Source: Plasmodium coatneyi (lineage: Eukaryota > Apicomplexa > Aconoidasida > Haemosporida > Plasmodiidae). From it: a stretch of DNA of 64,000 nt. Within the stretch, counting starts at the first letter, position 1; each line of letters begins with the position of its first letter. The stretch lies in contig NC_033566.1 of NCBI RefSeq assembly GCF_001680005.1, positions 2,294,001 through 2,358,000 of the forward strand. Direction: 5' to 3'. Made by a program: the position numbers and the translations under genes. Positions 9,953 through 22,189 of the stretch are shown piece by piece. The notes beneath the pieces were generated by a model that was given only the letters and a program-made list of their open reading frames with translations, was not told the origin of the DNA and ran no database searches.

Positions 9953-12900
9953 TTTGGATTTACGAAAATGCGCGCAGGGGAGGGGGGCAGGTATGAACAG
10001 GGAGAGGACAGAACAGACACGCTACGCCTACTAGGAGTCCGAAGCGGAGCTGACTATCCTAAGAGAGGGCACTTGAGTGCGTATAACTTGGGGGGTACTT
10101 TTCCTGGAACGTATGTGATCTCCGCTTACACTCACGTGGGGTGGTAACACAAGAACGTAGGATAAACAGGACAGAACAAGGATCCACAGTTGGGTCCTTA
10201 CAACACGGTGTAGAATGCTCAAATCCGTTGCTCACTTGCGCTAACCGCTTGTAGGGATCCACACGGAGGTGCTTACACTTGAGTAGATGTCGACAGCTGT
10301 TGTGTTCCTGAAATATACCTACGAGCACACGCGTTCTTCACGTGTGCCTTTTTTTTCCTAAACGTAAAAATGATTCCTTTAACTTTGAAGATAGATCCCT
10401 TTTCCAAAAAAAAAAGAAAAAAAAAATCCTTCAAGCACGTGGAAAAAGTATGGAACCGCGTCGATGCAGTACAGAGTATGTGTGTGTGTAGGGTTGTAAA
10501 ACTTATGTAGACTCGATCAAAAGGGGAATGACTTGACGATGTGTACACGCAACAGGAGAGCGTATCATACCAACAGTTATTCACAAAAATGCGTTAACTG
10601 CAGGTATGAGTCATTGACGTGGTTATGCCTGTCTCCTTTCCGTTCCTTTTATTAATTATTTTATTTTTTTTTTCTCCAAATGTGGCTAAACCGGTGGCTC
10701 GGTAAAACTGGGCTACAACGAATGAGAAAACTGAGATGAGGAGAGGAAAATCAAAGCAGGGAAAACGAGCAAGAGAACGAAGTGGTGACAAAAGGGGGGC
10801 TAATTGAAGACGTAAGATAACTAAATAACGACGTAAGGATGGCGAAAAAATGGGATGATTAACGAACGGAGGAAACGAAAACTCCCTGAATTAAACCCCT
10901 AACGTGTGGAAAACATTTACAGAAGGCTATTAAAAAAAAAAAATACATTATGATGTACACATATGTAGGCATTCATATGCACACAATTCCTCCGAGGCAA
11001 TGGTATGTACATTAAAATCCTCTCACCAAGGGTACGTAACCTTTTCGCATGGCTTTAGCATGTGTGTGCAGAAGGTGCGTGTGTTCTTCCTCAGCTTTTA
11101 ATAAAATACCGTGTGTAAAATCGCACAGTCAGCGAACTAACACATTTGTGCGCATGTACACGTACGTATTGGGTATGTATGTAAACTTCACTTTTGTTCA
11201 TTCGATTACGCTATACAGGACTGACTTTACCTCCTACGAGCGCACCAATCCTTTATCTGCTGTTTGCGCTCCTTCACGTTGAAATGGCTATCATTCACAT
11301 GTATACAGTATGATGAACAAATGCGCTTTTCTCCTTTGCCTTACAAAATGCACACCTCTCTCTTGGATGCTCCTTCGCACTCATCGACAGGCATTTTTTT
11401 TTTTTTCCTTTTTATGTAAACAAAATTTGCCGTTTGGATACCGCCTAGTGAACGTACATATGCAGGAGTGTAAGTACATATACACGCGTACGCAAGGATA
11501 AAAACCCTTTTTTAATGGGGTGGAAAAATTAAACTCAGAAATTGCGAACAGGAAAAAATGAACAGCCACAGGGAAGCGCGTGAATAGTACAAAGGAACAG
11601 TACTTTTGTATATGCTGATTCGCGCGCGTAAAACTGGCTTTAACTTGTTTTCCCCTTTTTTTCCGTTCACGCTTTATGCGTTATAAAGTGAGAAGCAGGT
11701 ATACAATTGCTTATAAACAGGTATGAAGTTTCCAGGGGGTCAGCTATGCTGCGGGGAGGATGTAAAAAAAAGAAAAAACAAAAAACAAAAATTAAAGGAA
11801 ACCAAAAAAAAAAAAAAACTCTTTTGCGAGATGGTCAATTTTAGCCGAGAGGCGAAAAAATGAAGTGATTTTTTTATGCATAAGTGGGCAATAAAAAAAA
11901 TAAACGAAAAAATGAATGTACATAAATGTAAAATATATTTAAGTAAACAGGCCTGTGAGTAATAAATAATCGCCTTCGCAAGAAAAGATGTATTTAACTC
12001 ATGCCGTTTTTTTCGATCGTATTATAAAACCGCATTTGAAAAAGTTCAACTTGGTATACTTTTTAACCGCTTAACGGATTAAACACGCATTTAAAACTTT
12101 TTCATTTTCGCGCGAAAGGTTCGTCTCTGTAACTTCCATGTAAAGTGCATTCAAAAAATAGATGCTTTTACATGTTGAGTTAATTTGCTTTATTTTTTGC
12201 CTTTTATTTATTTCTGCCGCGCTTTGAATTAATTTTTTTTCCTCCAAAAATTCGCGCCATACTGAAGTGCGCATGTCGAATTGAAAAAAATGGGATGGTC
12301 GGAAGCGCATACGGTACATGCGCATACGAAAATGGATATAGCTGGGCAAGCGAATTATTTACATGTATATAAGGTGATATATATTTTTTTTTTTTTTGCG
12401 CGCAGTGCTTGTAGTGCCCCTTTATAGCTTAGCTGCTTCACTTTTACTCGCGTTCCGCATACGTCCCTTCAGCCTGTTGGCCGGGCGGACGTTCCTCGGC
12501 CCCGAGAGCAGCAAGCGTATCTACATACAATATATTACGTACGTAGCATACTTCTATGTATATAATGGCGCATTTATATTATGTACGTACTCCACTGTTC
12601 ATACAGCTCCAGCAGCGAAATGCATTATTATGTATTGTACCACGGGGCATACGCATACGATATAAAAGTGGCTCACCATGTACCACAGCTCGCCCCGCGC
12701 TTCTTCCTTTCCTTCTTTTTGCTAACCATTTTGCGGGACCCCCAACGTGAAGTGCATATATCATCTGTTAGGAAGAGAACCCACTTAAAAAATTTTTTTT
12801 TTTCTTTTTATACATTTATGACAGGGCCAGGTAGCCGCAACTTCTTCCTTCTTATTATTCGCTTTACCAATGGGGGTGAATTATACACCCACGTGGTTGC

Positions 12901-14033
12901 TAACATTTTTATTTGCTGCAATACGTCTATATTTAACATAGCGTACAGTTCTTGTTCTACTTCATATGGCCGTTCGCATCATTAAGCAGCGAGACGTAAG
13001 CTTCCTTGGCTGTCCCCGTTTGTGAGGAAAATCAAAAAGAAAAATATAAAATAATATTTTTTTTAAAAGCGAATTTTTTGGGGAAAGGGTCGTTGCAGTG
13101 GTTGCTGCTAAGGGGAAAAAAATAAAATTGCCAAGTGGAAGGAAAAAAAATTGAAACAAATAATGTTAAAAGGATTGAACAGAACAACACTTGAAAAAAT
13201 ATGAGGAGAACATTTTCTGAAACGGGATTGGGAGGATGATCCCAACGGAGGCACAGCCAAAGGAAAAATTAAAATAAATTCATACTTAACAAACAGCTTC
13301 TTTAAATTGTGTGCAAATAAACTTAACTGATGTAATTTTAAAGGGGGTGGGGTAAACTACCATTTCTGCGTGTAGGATAACTGGTCAAATTAACCATTAG
13401 GCAGCTACACAATCCGATCAGGTATAAATAGGTTTGTGCTTTGTTTGGCAAGGGACAAATAAACGTTTAACCCGAACGGTTGGTCTTCCCAATCGTGTTT
13501 ACTGTCTTTAAAGCGATTAAAGATGGTATGCTATAGTATGTGCCTACTGCTGTTTGTGAGGGACATCTCCACCCCACTACACCTGTGTAGATGCGGCACA
13601 TTGTACACGACTGTGGGAAGTACATCCATCCGAGGCAGGCACAGTTGAATAAAAAAGAACACCAGATCGATGGTGTACTATAGTTGTGCAGGTGCCACAG
13701 GTGTGTACTAATCTTCTTTTCTTTTCTTGTTGAACCTCCCTGGAGGTAAATATTGCGCGTCTCCACCGTTTAACAACACGGGCGCTTCCTATTTTTCGCG
13801 AAAAAGTGAATTCAATTAAACAAATTAAATTGAGTCAAAGCTTCACGTCCGTCGTTCAAAATGAAACGTGGCTCGGCTGATTGGGTGCTAAGCACAGGTT
13901 GCCAATTAAAGCTGCCCAGATTCAAGCCTGCACACAATTGTGGCGCTCCCCTCTCTGGATTGGAAAAACATTTTTGGACACGTGGCTGTATCTGTTCCTT
14001 TTTTTTTTTTTTTTTTTTTTTTTTTGCGCTCCT
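9953..14033. other. 4.1-kb gene-free gap upstream of the KH gene
   Basis: No open frame here has protein-like composition, no spliced gene could be built, and no tRNA or snRNA was recognised. Poly-purine and poly-pyrimidine runs are frequent (for example about 27 T ending near 14025). Two pieces are clearly less AT-rich than the rest: about 9960-10330, next to the KH start and probably its 5' UTR or promoter, and about 13480-13770, of unknown nature. Confidence 0.55.
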
Positions 14034-14615
14034 CTAGGAGAGTTCCCTGTTGTATTTGTTAACCGTCTGGCGTAATATATTCATGAACTTGACATCGGTC
14101 TTGTAGTCGTATGTCTTTTTGAGGGCCTCCTGCGGTGGCGTATCCAGGGGATTTTCCTGCACATCGTCAAACTCGTCCTCTTTATTCGTCTTGGAGGGCC
14201 ACGGAATAACAATTCCGGACTTTTTCGATATCCGTATAACCTGATTGTCATCCGTGTATCTAATGCACACCTTGGTGTTTGTCTTCAAAAAATCATCAAT
14301 CAGTTGGACATTCGAATAATGAATTTTTTTTTCAATATAAACAAATTTATTATCGAGATAGATTTTTCTCAAATTACATCCTTTTACCTTAACCATGTTC
14401 CTAAATTTATCACAACTTAGTACCTCCCCTATTTTTCCCTTATCCTTTCCCGATATCACCTTCACTTCGTCTCCTTTGTTAATTTTCCATAGCTTAATGA
14501 TGTTTCTGGGTTTGATAATTTTATGGTTTCTTACTTGTACATTTTGCAGAAAGGGGCAGTTCATCCGGTTAAGGAGAAGTTCGCTAACCTTGCTCGAAAC
14601 GTTGTGGCATAGCAT
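14034..14615 (-). CDS. MRPL24: Mitochondrial large-subunit ribosomal protein uL24
   Basis: Single-exon 193-aa protein. Residues about 45-75 are the KOW motif of L24 (KGDEVKVISGKDKGKIGEVL), followed by a conserved beta segment (MVKVKGCNLRKIYLD) and the second half with NVQLIDD. uL24 binds 23S-type rRNA early in large-subunit assembly. The N-terminus has no hydrophobic signal peptide but is low in acidic residues (MLCHNVSSKVSELLLNRMN), so mitochondrion is favoured over apicoplast; the compartment is inference. The C-terminal 50 residues are an acidic/basic extension not needed in bacterial L24. The ATG has a good A-rich context. Confidence 0.87.
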   Translation of the reverse strand: MLCHNVSSKVSELLLNRMNCPFLQNVQVRNHKIIKPRNIIKLWKINKGDEVKVISGKDKGKIGEVLSCDKFRNMVKVKGCNLRKIYLDNKFVYIEKKIHYSNVQLIDDFLKTNTKVCIRYTDDNQVIRISKKSGIVIPWPSKTNKEDEFDDVQENPLDTPPQEALKKTYDYKTDVKFMNILRQTVNKYNRELS

Positions 14616-15113
14616 TTTTCATTTGTTCACTTGACGCGGTTTCAACGAGTGGAATTCGCCAAAAGAGGGGACGAAGAGGCTATAAACATGTACACCTGTA
14701 GCGCTTATGGCAAACTCTTTATCATTATACACACTAAGCAACACACTGTTCGATTTGTTCCCTGTGCGTATGCTTTTCGCCTCTTACTTTTAGCTAAATT
14801 TTTTTTTTTTTTTTTTTTCGTCATATTTTTTTTGAAAATTCTTCAAAAAACGCCTGAAGGGTGAGGCAATTTTCAGCGACGTGGCTAGCAACTCGGGAAA
14901 TGTGTCCCGAAGTGGCGTAAAAAAAACGAACAAACTTATAAATAAGGATGCTCCTCCAAATGTGCAAAAAATATAGAACAGTTTTAGTACCCCCTTGCAG
15001 GCATACCCCTTAAGCATGTCAAATCGCATTTTGAAACATTTTCATAAAAAAAAAACATCCAGTCCAGGCAAATGAAGCACTGGTAATGTGATGCCAAAGC
15101 TGTTGCGGAAGAA
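14616..15113. other. Divergent intergenic region
   Basis: About 0.5 kb between uL24m (-) and the 94-aa gene (+), AT-rich, with a poly-T run near 14800. No separate feature seen. Confidence 0.55.
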
Positions 15114-15703
15114 ATGGATAAATTGAAAAATCTGCTTTTCGTGAAAAACGGGAACTTTTCGGTAATTTTAAATTGAGGGAGAGTAATGGGAGGAGATAGA
15201 TTTTCACTGCCAATGTGGATGAGCGGAGAGTGCTTCGAAGAAGCTTACGTGTAGCTTTCCATGATTAGTTGCCCCTGTGCGTGAGCAGAAATGTGCTTAC
15301 AAATGTGGACACACTAACACGGATGAATCTTAATCTAACCCACACGCACCCACTTCAGAACGCGCAGATCAAGGTGCTGGCCTTCACATCGCTCAGCATG
15401 CTGGTGCTAATGGTGACTGGCGACGGCCTCCAGACCCCCCTGGGCTACATCCAAAACGTCAAGCGGGACCTGCGAAAAGAGGCGCAAGAGTCGGAGGAAT
15501 CGATGGAAAAGAAGCTGCTCAAGGAATTGGGGTACACCACGTAAGTTGGAGAGGGCTAGCTGCGTATTCTGTGTGGCGACTGTTCCTATATTTTGTTGCA
15601 TTTGTCCCATTTGTTGTCCCATTTGGTTGCATTTTTCCCCCCCGTAAGCTACCACGAATGGAAGAAGGCTGGAATCATTCCGTCGGAAGATGAAAAGAAG
15701 TGA
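15114..15703 (+). CDS. Small single-span membrane protein, three exons
   Basis: I do not recognise the family. Exons 15114-15161, 15359-15540 and 15649-15703 join in phase (0, then 2) to give 94 aa. Exon 1 encodes MDKLKNLLFVKNGNFS. Exon 2 opens with a hydrophobic segment (VLAFTSLSMLVLMV) at about residues 21-34, then a charged helix rich in Lys, Arg and Glu (about 50-75). Exon 3 ends with YHEWKKAGIIPSEDEKK. The shape, one membrane helix near the N-terminus and a charged tail, fits small subunits of mitochondrial inner-membrane complexes or assembly factors, but nothing in the sequence proves location. Phase agreement and clean GT-AG sites make the gene credible despite its size. Confidence 0.72.
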
Positions 15704-16019
15704 ACACTCAAGTTGGGTCCGCAGCTGGTATCGTGCACACGCCCCGTTTGAGAGGGCTGCCACCAGCTGCTTCTCTAAAATTAACCCCATTTGATTTTGT
15801 CTTTATTTATTCCTTCGAAGTGTCAACATTTCATGAACAAAAAGGAAGAAAAAAAAAAAAACAGCCAAAATGAATTTTTCTTTTTTTTATCCACGTGGAG
15901 ATCGCACCGACTGGCCCACTTTATGATCCTAATTATATCTGCCCCATCTCATTACCTCTCCTGTGAAGGGCGTGAAACCTGCCTGCGTGGCTCCCCGTGT
16001 AACTCCTCCTAACATACAA
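15704..16019. other. Short tandem intergenic region
   Basis: 316 bp between two plus-strand genes. Contains A- and T-runs near 15850-15890 and no recognised feature. Confidence 0.5.
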
Positions 16020-19000
16020 ATGTATGCAAAAAGGTGTAGCGTCTTTTTGGACGCGGTACAGACGCTCCTGCACAAGGCCGCATCGCGCAGCAATTTCAGC
16101 TCCATTGTTGTGAAAAGGCTACGGGGAAAGCCACTGAACATTGACACTGTGAGGAGGAGCAACAGAAGGGACGACAAATGCGTAGACGAGACGAAAAGTA
16201 GTAAATATCTTCACCACAAAAAAGAGCAACTTCCTAGGGACGATCAAGTGGAGGAAAGAAACAAAAAGCAAACAATAACCAAGCTGTGCAAATTGCTAAG
16301 TGAAAATTTGAAGAATGGAAAATATGATATGTACGAGAAGAACCTAAGTTATGGATTATCCGTGGCGGAAAACCCAATCGAATTGTCACAACTGATTAAC
16401 TCCATCAGTAAAGGGAGGTACTACAGTAAGGGGGTGATTCAGATTTACACAAAACTGGTGGACAAGGCCGCGGAGATTTTTGAAAATATCTCCGTGATGA
16501 GCATAAGCTTAATTTTAAATAGTATGGTAAAATTGGACATATACAATGAGAAGTTTTTGTTTTTATTTTTCAAAAATGTGGACCAGATTTTGGACGAAAG
16601 TAATGCAGTCGACTTGACTATCCTGTTTCATTTTTACGTCAACGGGATGGGACGCGTTGGTGCAAGTGCTAATCCTTACTGGGTTGTACCACCTGTGGGA
16701 AGTGGCTTCCCTGGAGCGCAAGACGAAGTGTTGCTAAACTCATTTTTGAGAAGGCTACACAACGTGGTGCCGTCCTTGCAGATGCATAGCATCTCCTCCG
16801 TACTGCGGTGTGTTAAGAAGTTGGTCATGATTATGGTAGGAGAGGTGAAGGACGGTGAACTGGATGTGGGAGCACCCAATGGGGTTAAACAGTTAGACGA
16901 TATGGAGGCTATTCACCAGGGGAAAAATCATCCGTGTGGGTTTTCCCCCAATGGAAAAGCCAACCAGAATGGTCGTCAAAATAGTGAATCAAATTTGGAA
17001 CTAATCACACAAATTAACTTACTTCTGAGAAATAACTTTTACGAAAAAATGGCACAAGCGAATACACAGCAGCTATGCAACGTCCTTCAGGATTTGCAAT
17101 TTTTTAACCTCATCGATAATGACTGTTACTATGACGTATTGAACAGATTAAAGGGGTCCTTACAAGGAGCTAAAGAAATGAAAGACATGGACTATGTGAA
17201 TGTCCTGAACACTATAAAGAGTAGGAACATAAAGCAGAACAATTTGTTGCCCTTGTGTTATTTTTCATTCTTGTTTGACAAATTGAAGGTGGAGGATTTT
17301 TCTCATTTCCACTATGACCGTGTTGCCGAGCTAGCCAAAATATTATTTTACTTTAAAAAGGTTTATCATTTGAACTTTTGCATGAACAAGATGGAATCAT
17401 TTTTGGATAAGAAGGACACCAACATGATAGAGTCCACGTCCACTATGATTTATTTGTTGGATGAGTTTTGTACAATTGGTAAATGCACTGAGGGGGGTGC
17501 GTCCTTGAGGGGAAAGTTGTTTTCCTGCGTTGTGAAGCGCGTTTTGGGGGGTGAGGAGGGCACACTGGGCAGTGCCACCATTCATAGTGGTGTAAAAAGC
17601 AGTGCTAAGAACCCGCACGGAGGTCACACCCTAACGTTGGAGGAGTCGCTCCTGCTGACAAAAGCAGCGGAAGGGCTTATTAGCATCAAAAAAGAGGAAT
17701 ACTCCAGCATCGTTCACCATGTGAGAAGGAGAGACTTCTTCCTAATCAACTGTGATGAGAAAGTTTGTGTCAAATTTGAACACCTGGATAGGTACGTCCA
17801 AAATGTCTTGTACAAAATTTTGCTCCTAGGAAAGATTAAATATAGAGATTCCCCCCTTTTTTTGCACCTGCTAAAGTGCTGTTTGTTGTGCTCACTGCAC
17901 TTTTCCATTAGGGACATTTTACTCCTACTGAGGGGGTTGCACCACTGTGCGTACTTTTTTACAAAGGAAAATTATGTCCTTTTGGAGAATGTGTTGAATT
18001 ATTTAAGCACCCTGACAGTGATGCAGTGTCGGTTGGTGGCAAGGAGGAAGGAGGGCAAGCAGTACCAGGATTACATGGATAAACTTCTGAACCGATCAGA
18101 CAGTTTGTTCAGTAGTGAAAAGGTTATGGGGGGGGTGGTTAACCAACTGGGTGGGAGCGAGTTTAGTGAAACGTATAGGAAGATCGAACGTGTGATGGAG
18201 ACGAACTGGGCATACCTGAATGACCTCACTTCGATGGAAAGTTTTAGTGGGGGAAGCGACGACCGGGATAACGCCCCACATGGGAATGTTCCCCTAGACG
18301 AAGGGGGTATTATCTCCAACAGCAGGCGAACAAAAATAAGCGCAGTAAATTGTTGCACCTTGTTGTATTATTTCCAAAGGTTAAGTTACGTGAACAAGGG
18401 GGTCGTTCGAGTCGTACTGTCGAACCTGTACGATCATGTGCATGCGTTGAAGAATGAGCAAATACTTAAATTGGTGAAGGGACTTAGCATTATCCGCAAT
18501 GTCGACACGGAGTTTAGTTCATTCAATTCAGTTTTTAAAAAAATTCTACTTCGCTTTATGTCGTCTCGGAAGGAGAGTACGAAGAGTACAGAGCAGCAGA
18601 CAGACGAAACGATCAAGTTGCTGTACCTAGTGAGCAAGCTATCCATAAATGTGGACCACAGGAATACCCTCATAAGGAAATATCTGTTGGTTTTTTTGGA
18701 GCGTCAGTTGGGGGTGGACACCGTGGGAATTCCTCAGTTGGAGCTGTTGATGAGGAGTTTTAAAAATATGTACCCCTACCGGTATGTGTGTTTGGTGGAA
18801 TGCTGCTTGAGGGGGGTTAGCCAGGCACTCCGGGGGGAGACATCAATCGAAGAACAACGCAACGGATTGAGTGACGGATCGCTCGAAGGAGCGCCGCGTT
18901 CGTTGCTGCCACTGCCCTTCCTGAAGACCTACTTCTCCGTCATGCCGCTGTTAATAAACCCAGCCACGAACATTCACTGCAGCGTGAACGACCTGTACAT

Positions 19001-19976
19001 CTGCACAAGTCTGGAACTCTTCGACCAGCTGTACGAGCAGATAAAATGTGATGGAAGACTCAAAGAGGAGTTCGTCCCCGTGCTGGTAACTTTTGTTAAT
19101 TTATCCTTCCGCGACATTCCATTTTTGGAAAGGTATCCCAACTTGATGAGCGACATTCTGGGGATGAAGCAGTTGATTCCGCAGAACAATTTTTTCTTTT
19201 TTTTGTTGAATGTTAAATTTTTTGCTAAACAAAAGGGTCGCGCCGAGGTGGACGCGCTGCTGCACAAGGTTGGCAGGTTTGTTGAGGCTAACATGGGGGA
19301 GTCGCTACGATGGGAAGATGCAACGTCACCATTAATGCGCTCACCCGCTTTGCCGCATGACTTCACCTTTGACAGGAAGAAGCTCGTCCTCCTGGACACG
19401 GAAGATGACAACGAGATGGAGATAATATCTCGGGAGTACAACCATATAGACACAGCCGAGGTGCACACACGGGGGGAGAGAACGACGGAGAGAAGAGGTC
19501 CACATGGTTCAGAATGGAGCAACCATGATGACCTCGTCAAGGAACGCACCAAGCGCAGCAACGCAGACCACCTTGAGTTCGAAATTATTTTGAGGAAATA
19601 CGCCTACTGCCAAAATAGCCAAAAGGACAAAATCGAAATTTCGAAAAACGTTAAAATATTTTCCATGGAAGTTAAGTATGTGGATTTAAGGAAGAGAATT
19701 ATTTTTGAATTTTTGGAGGAGGACAATTATTTTAAGGAAGTTGATGGTGCCTCTATTGAGCTTCTACCATTGGTTTATTTGCGTTTATTTTTTTTGAGAA
19801 AATTAAATTACAATTTAGTGATTATGCCCTTTTATGAGTGGCATATGTGTTATGGCCGCCTTGAGAGGGTTAAGGCCATTTTTCAGAAGCTGCTAAACGT
19901 GGCCCGCGATGCTGATACGTACTTGCTCGAGACGGGGAAGTCTCGCGCTTTTGCGTCTGTTGGGCGTTACGAATGA
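16020..19976 (+). CDS. RAP-domain protein, probably mitochondrial
   Basis: Single-exon protein of 1,318 aa starting MYAKRCSVFLDAV. RAP-domain proteins of the FASTK type act on mitochondrial RNAs, and apicomplexans have an expanded set thought to handle fragmented mitochondrial rRNA. The C-terminal 80 residues form the RAP domain: a beta-rich start (MEVKYVDLRKRIIFEFLEED), then LLPLVYLRLFFLRKLNYNLV, PFYEWHM, and a final helix. The remainder is mostly helical and leucine-rich in short repeated helices, consistent with the helical-repeat region of this family, interrupted by low-complexity insertions (around residues 230 and 740). The first 30 residues are basic and hydroxylated, consistent with mitochondrial import. 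The frame stays open 57 bases upstream but has no ATG there. Role is by family; target RNA unknown. Confidence 0.82.
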   Translation: MYAKRCSVFLDAVQTLLHKAASRSNFSSIVVKRLRGKPLNIDTVRRSNRRDDKCVDETKSSKYLHHKKEQLPRDDQVEERNKKQTITKLCKLLSENLKNGKYDMYEKNLSYGLSVAENPIELSQLINSISKGRYYSKGVIQIYTKLVDKAAEIFENISVMSISLILNSMVKLDIYNEKFLFLFFKNVDQILDESNAVDLTILFHFYVNGMGRVGASANPYWVVPPVGSGFPGAQDEVLLNSFLRRLHNVVPSLQMHSISSVLRCVKKLVMIMVGEVKDGELDVGAPNGVKQLDDMEAIHQGKNHPCGFSPNGKANQNGRQNSESNLELITQINLLLRNNFYEKMAQANTQQLCNVLQDLQFFNLIDNDCYYDVLNRLKGSLQGAKEMKDMDYVNVLNTIKSRNIKQNNLLPLCYFSFLFDKLKVEDFSHFHYDRVAELAKILFYFKKVYHLNFCMNKMESFLDKKDTNMIESTSTMIYLLDEFCTIGKCTEGGASLRGKLFSCVVKRVLGGEEGTLGSATIHSGVKSSAKNPHGGHTLTLEESLLLTKAAEGLISIKKEEYSSIVHHVRRRDFFLINCDEKVCVKFEHLDRYVQNVLYKILLLGKIKYRDSPLFLHLLKCCLLCSLHFSIRDILLLLRGLHHCAYFFTKENYVLLENVLNYLSTLTVMQCRLVARRKEGKQYQDYMDKLLNRSDSLFSSEKVMGGVVNQLGGSEFSETYRKIERVMETNWAYLNDLTSMESFSGGSDDRDNAPHGNVPLDEGGIISNSRRTKISAVNCCTLLYYFQRLSYVNKGVVRVVLSNLYDHVHALKNEQILKLVKGLSIIRNVDTEFSSFNSVFKKILLRFMSSRKESTKSTEQQTDETIKLLYLVSKLSINVDHRNTLIRKYLLVFLERQLGVDTVGIPQLELLMRSFKNMYPYRYVCLVECCLRGVSQALRGETSIEEQRNGLSDGSLEGAPRSLLPLPFLKTYFSVMPLLINPATNIHCSVNDLYICTSLELFDQLYEQIKCDGRLKEEFVPVLVTFVNLSFRDIPFLERYPNLMSDILGMKQLIPQNNFFFFLLNVKFFAKQKGRAEVDALLHKVGRFVEANMGESLRWEDATSPLMRSPALPHDFTFDRKKLVLLDTEDDNEMEIISREYNHIDTAEVHTRGERTTERRGPHGSEWSNHDDLVKERTKRSNADHLEFEIILRKYAYCQNSQKDKIEISKNVKIFSMEVKYVDLRKRIIFEFLEEDNYFKEVDGASIELLPLVYLRLFFLRKLNYNLVIMPFYEWHMCYGRLERVKAIFQKLLNVARDADTYLLETGKSRAFASVGRYE

Positions 19977-20593
19977 GGTGGAGCGGTGAATAATGTACCC
20001 CCTGTGGATCGTACACTTTGCCAAAAATGACGTCACTTCCGTAGCGTAAGGGGAGTCACTTTTGCAGCAACTATACTGGTGTCACAGCACACATGGGTAT
20101 GCACGTGCGTGGTTCCTTTTTTAGTTGTGGTTGCCCCCCCTGGTGCGTAGGTTTTACCTTCCATAGGCGTTTTCCCCGGTTGCCGCGGCAGTTGCGACGG
20201 CCGCCGTTTATTCCTGCTTTGAAGATTACCCAACCTACCATCTTGCGGGCGCGGAAATGTACGATATGTAAGTACGCACATACGTACGTATGCATATGTG
20301 TATGTGTTTTTTTTTTTTTTTCCCTCATGGCTCTTCTTCCGCGCCGAACATGCTTTCCATCAATTTTGTTCCCTGGTGCGAACTTATTTTTCGTCATCCT
20401 CACATAAGCACCTTCACTAACGTCGCAGTAAATGTAAAAGGTTTTGCGGTGAGCCAAGTGTAGGACCCCCCACGTGGGTATCAGAACCCATCGGTTGCAG
20501 ATACGTGCCATCCGCACATTCGACTGTTACTCCTCACCCATTTGTTACACGTTCGCACACTGGACACACATATTATATATATTTTTTGTGTGT
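19977..20593. other. Tandem intergenic region
   Basis: About 0.6 kb between the RAP gene and the glyoxalase gene, both plus strand. A T-run lies near 20310. Nothing else supported. Confidence 0.5.
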
Positions 20594-22171
20594 ATGCTAG
20601 TTCGCATGGCAAAGGTTTCCCCGATTAAGCGCGCCCTCCTTTGGTCAGCCCTGCTCTGCTTTAACGGTTACCACTTTTTGAAATTGCCCAGGAGTTCGTC
20701 TTATTCCTTCCTGACCAGCAGCAATATCGTCGGGAAGAAGGTTAAAAATGCAGCTGAACCAGAACAAAAGAACAGGCTGAAATGCAAAGTGGAAGGAATA
20801 GAGTACACAGTCCGCAATGTGGACAAGTCGATCGAGTTTTACAAAAATGTGTTGGGTTTTCAAGTGCGGGAGAAGGGTGAGGGTTTCGTGAAAATGGGCT
20901 TAGGCCCGGAAGAGGCTTATATAAAGCTAGTGCAAAAGGGGGAGCAGCAGGACCTGACTATAGGAGAGGTATATTCGGGAAGGGGTGTCGTTGTCACTCT
21001 GCGTGAATGGAGGGAAGCTTTGTCCCTGCCACTTGGTTGCACCTGTGTTGCTTTTTCCACCATTAGTGGACCGCCGAAACAGTATACAAACCCTTTTTCC
21101 ACACCTCACAGCACTGCTTCCTGGGATTAGGCGTAAACATGGAAGAGTTCCAAATAAGCAAAACGAAAATATACGGAGGGAATGTGGAAGACGGGATAGA
21201 CAAAAGGCCGATCACAGCGTGCATACTTCCGGACGAGGACGTAAGAACAGGAAGCTTCTTCACGGGGGCTATCCATTCGTTGCCTGTGCATGTGGTGTGA
21301 TCATACTTAGGGTTAACCCATTTCGCGCGCTCATTTTTCGCCCCCTTTCACACACACACGTAGGCGCAAATTAGGCGATTCGCAACAAACTGCTTCGTGA
21401 CGGACCCGGATGGCTACGGAATCGAGGTTGTGCTGCAGGGGAAAGGCAGCAAACTAGACAGGGTACGCACATAGAAAAGGAAAATAAGTGAAAGGAACCC
21501 CTTCATTATGCACATTTTTGCTCACGTTTCGTCCAGCTTTTCAATTGGTAATTCCCCTTTTAAAAAATGCAAATTTACAGATACGCTTCTTTACCACATC
21601 GACGAAGGATTCGCAAAAGTTTTACTCGGACATTTTAGGAATGGAGGTGAGAAAAAGAACAACAAAAAGAAAAAAAGTTCACCATTTGGAATAGTTACTG
21701 TGTTCAGCGTGCTCATTTCGATCTGCTCATTCGGTCCCCATATTTAGCTGATAAAGATACAGAGCCACTTGGAAGAAATTTCCTACCCCTGGAGTGTATA
21801 CGGCGGGATGAGTTACTTCTTCTCCTCGGGAAGGAACGAGACGGTGCTGCAGATGGCGTATGCCTACGATGAGGATAAGGTGAGTGTGTCGGTCTAGCCT
21901 TTGCCAAGGCGTGTGAACAATTTAGTCCAAATTGCCCGTTTGGCAAATTTACCTGCGTAACAGCCACACACACGTCGCTACTTTCACCCCCCTTTTTTTT
22001 TTTAAGCTACACATGGGGAATTCGCTTGGGAATTTAATTTTGAGTTTTAACGACTTGGCCCCCGTGGAGAAGAGGCTACGGGAAAATGGAATAGAACTGT
22101 TGGAGTCGCACGGGGGCTGGGTGGTCAAGGATCTGGACGGGTACAGTGTTCATTTGAAGGGTGACAAGTGA
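20594..22171 (+). CDS. GILP: Glyoxalase I-like protein, apicoplast type (six exons)
   Basis: Member of the glyoxalase I/VOC fold, which isomerises the methylglyoxal-glutathione adduct; the Plasmodium GILP version is apicoplast-targeted and its activity is uncertain. Exons 20594-20968, 21112-21240, 21364-21462, 21581-21646, 21748-21879 and 22007-22171 are all phase 0 and give 321 aa. The N-terminus has a short hydrophobic segment (ALLWSALLCF) after basic residues, then a Ser/Lys/Asn-rich stretch, typical of a bipartite apicoplast leader. Domain 1 covers about residues 55-200: YTVRNVDKSIEFYKNVLGF, HCFLGLGV, and FVTDPDGYGIEVV with the metal-ligand Glu. Domain 2 covers about 205-321: FFTTSTKDSQKFYSDILGME, then LDGYSVHL, where the usual ligand Glu is replaced. 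ATG 20606 is an alternative start. It ends 163 bp from the convergent helicase gene. Confidence 0.88.
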
Positions 22172-22189
22172 AGAGAAAGAAAAGAAAAA

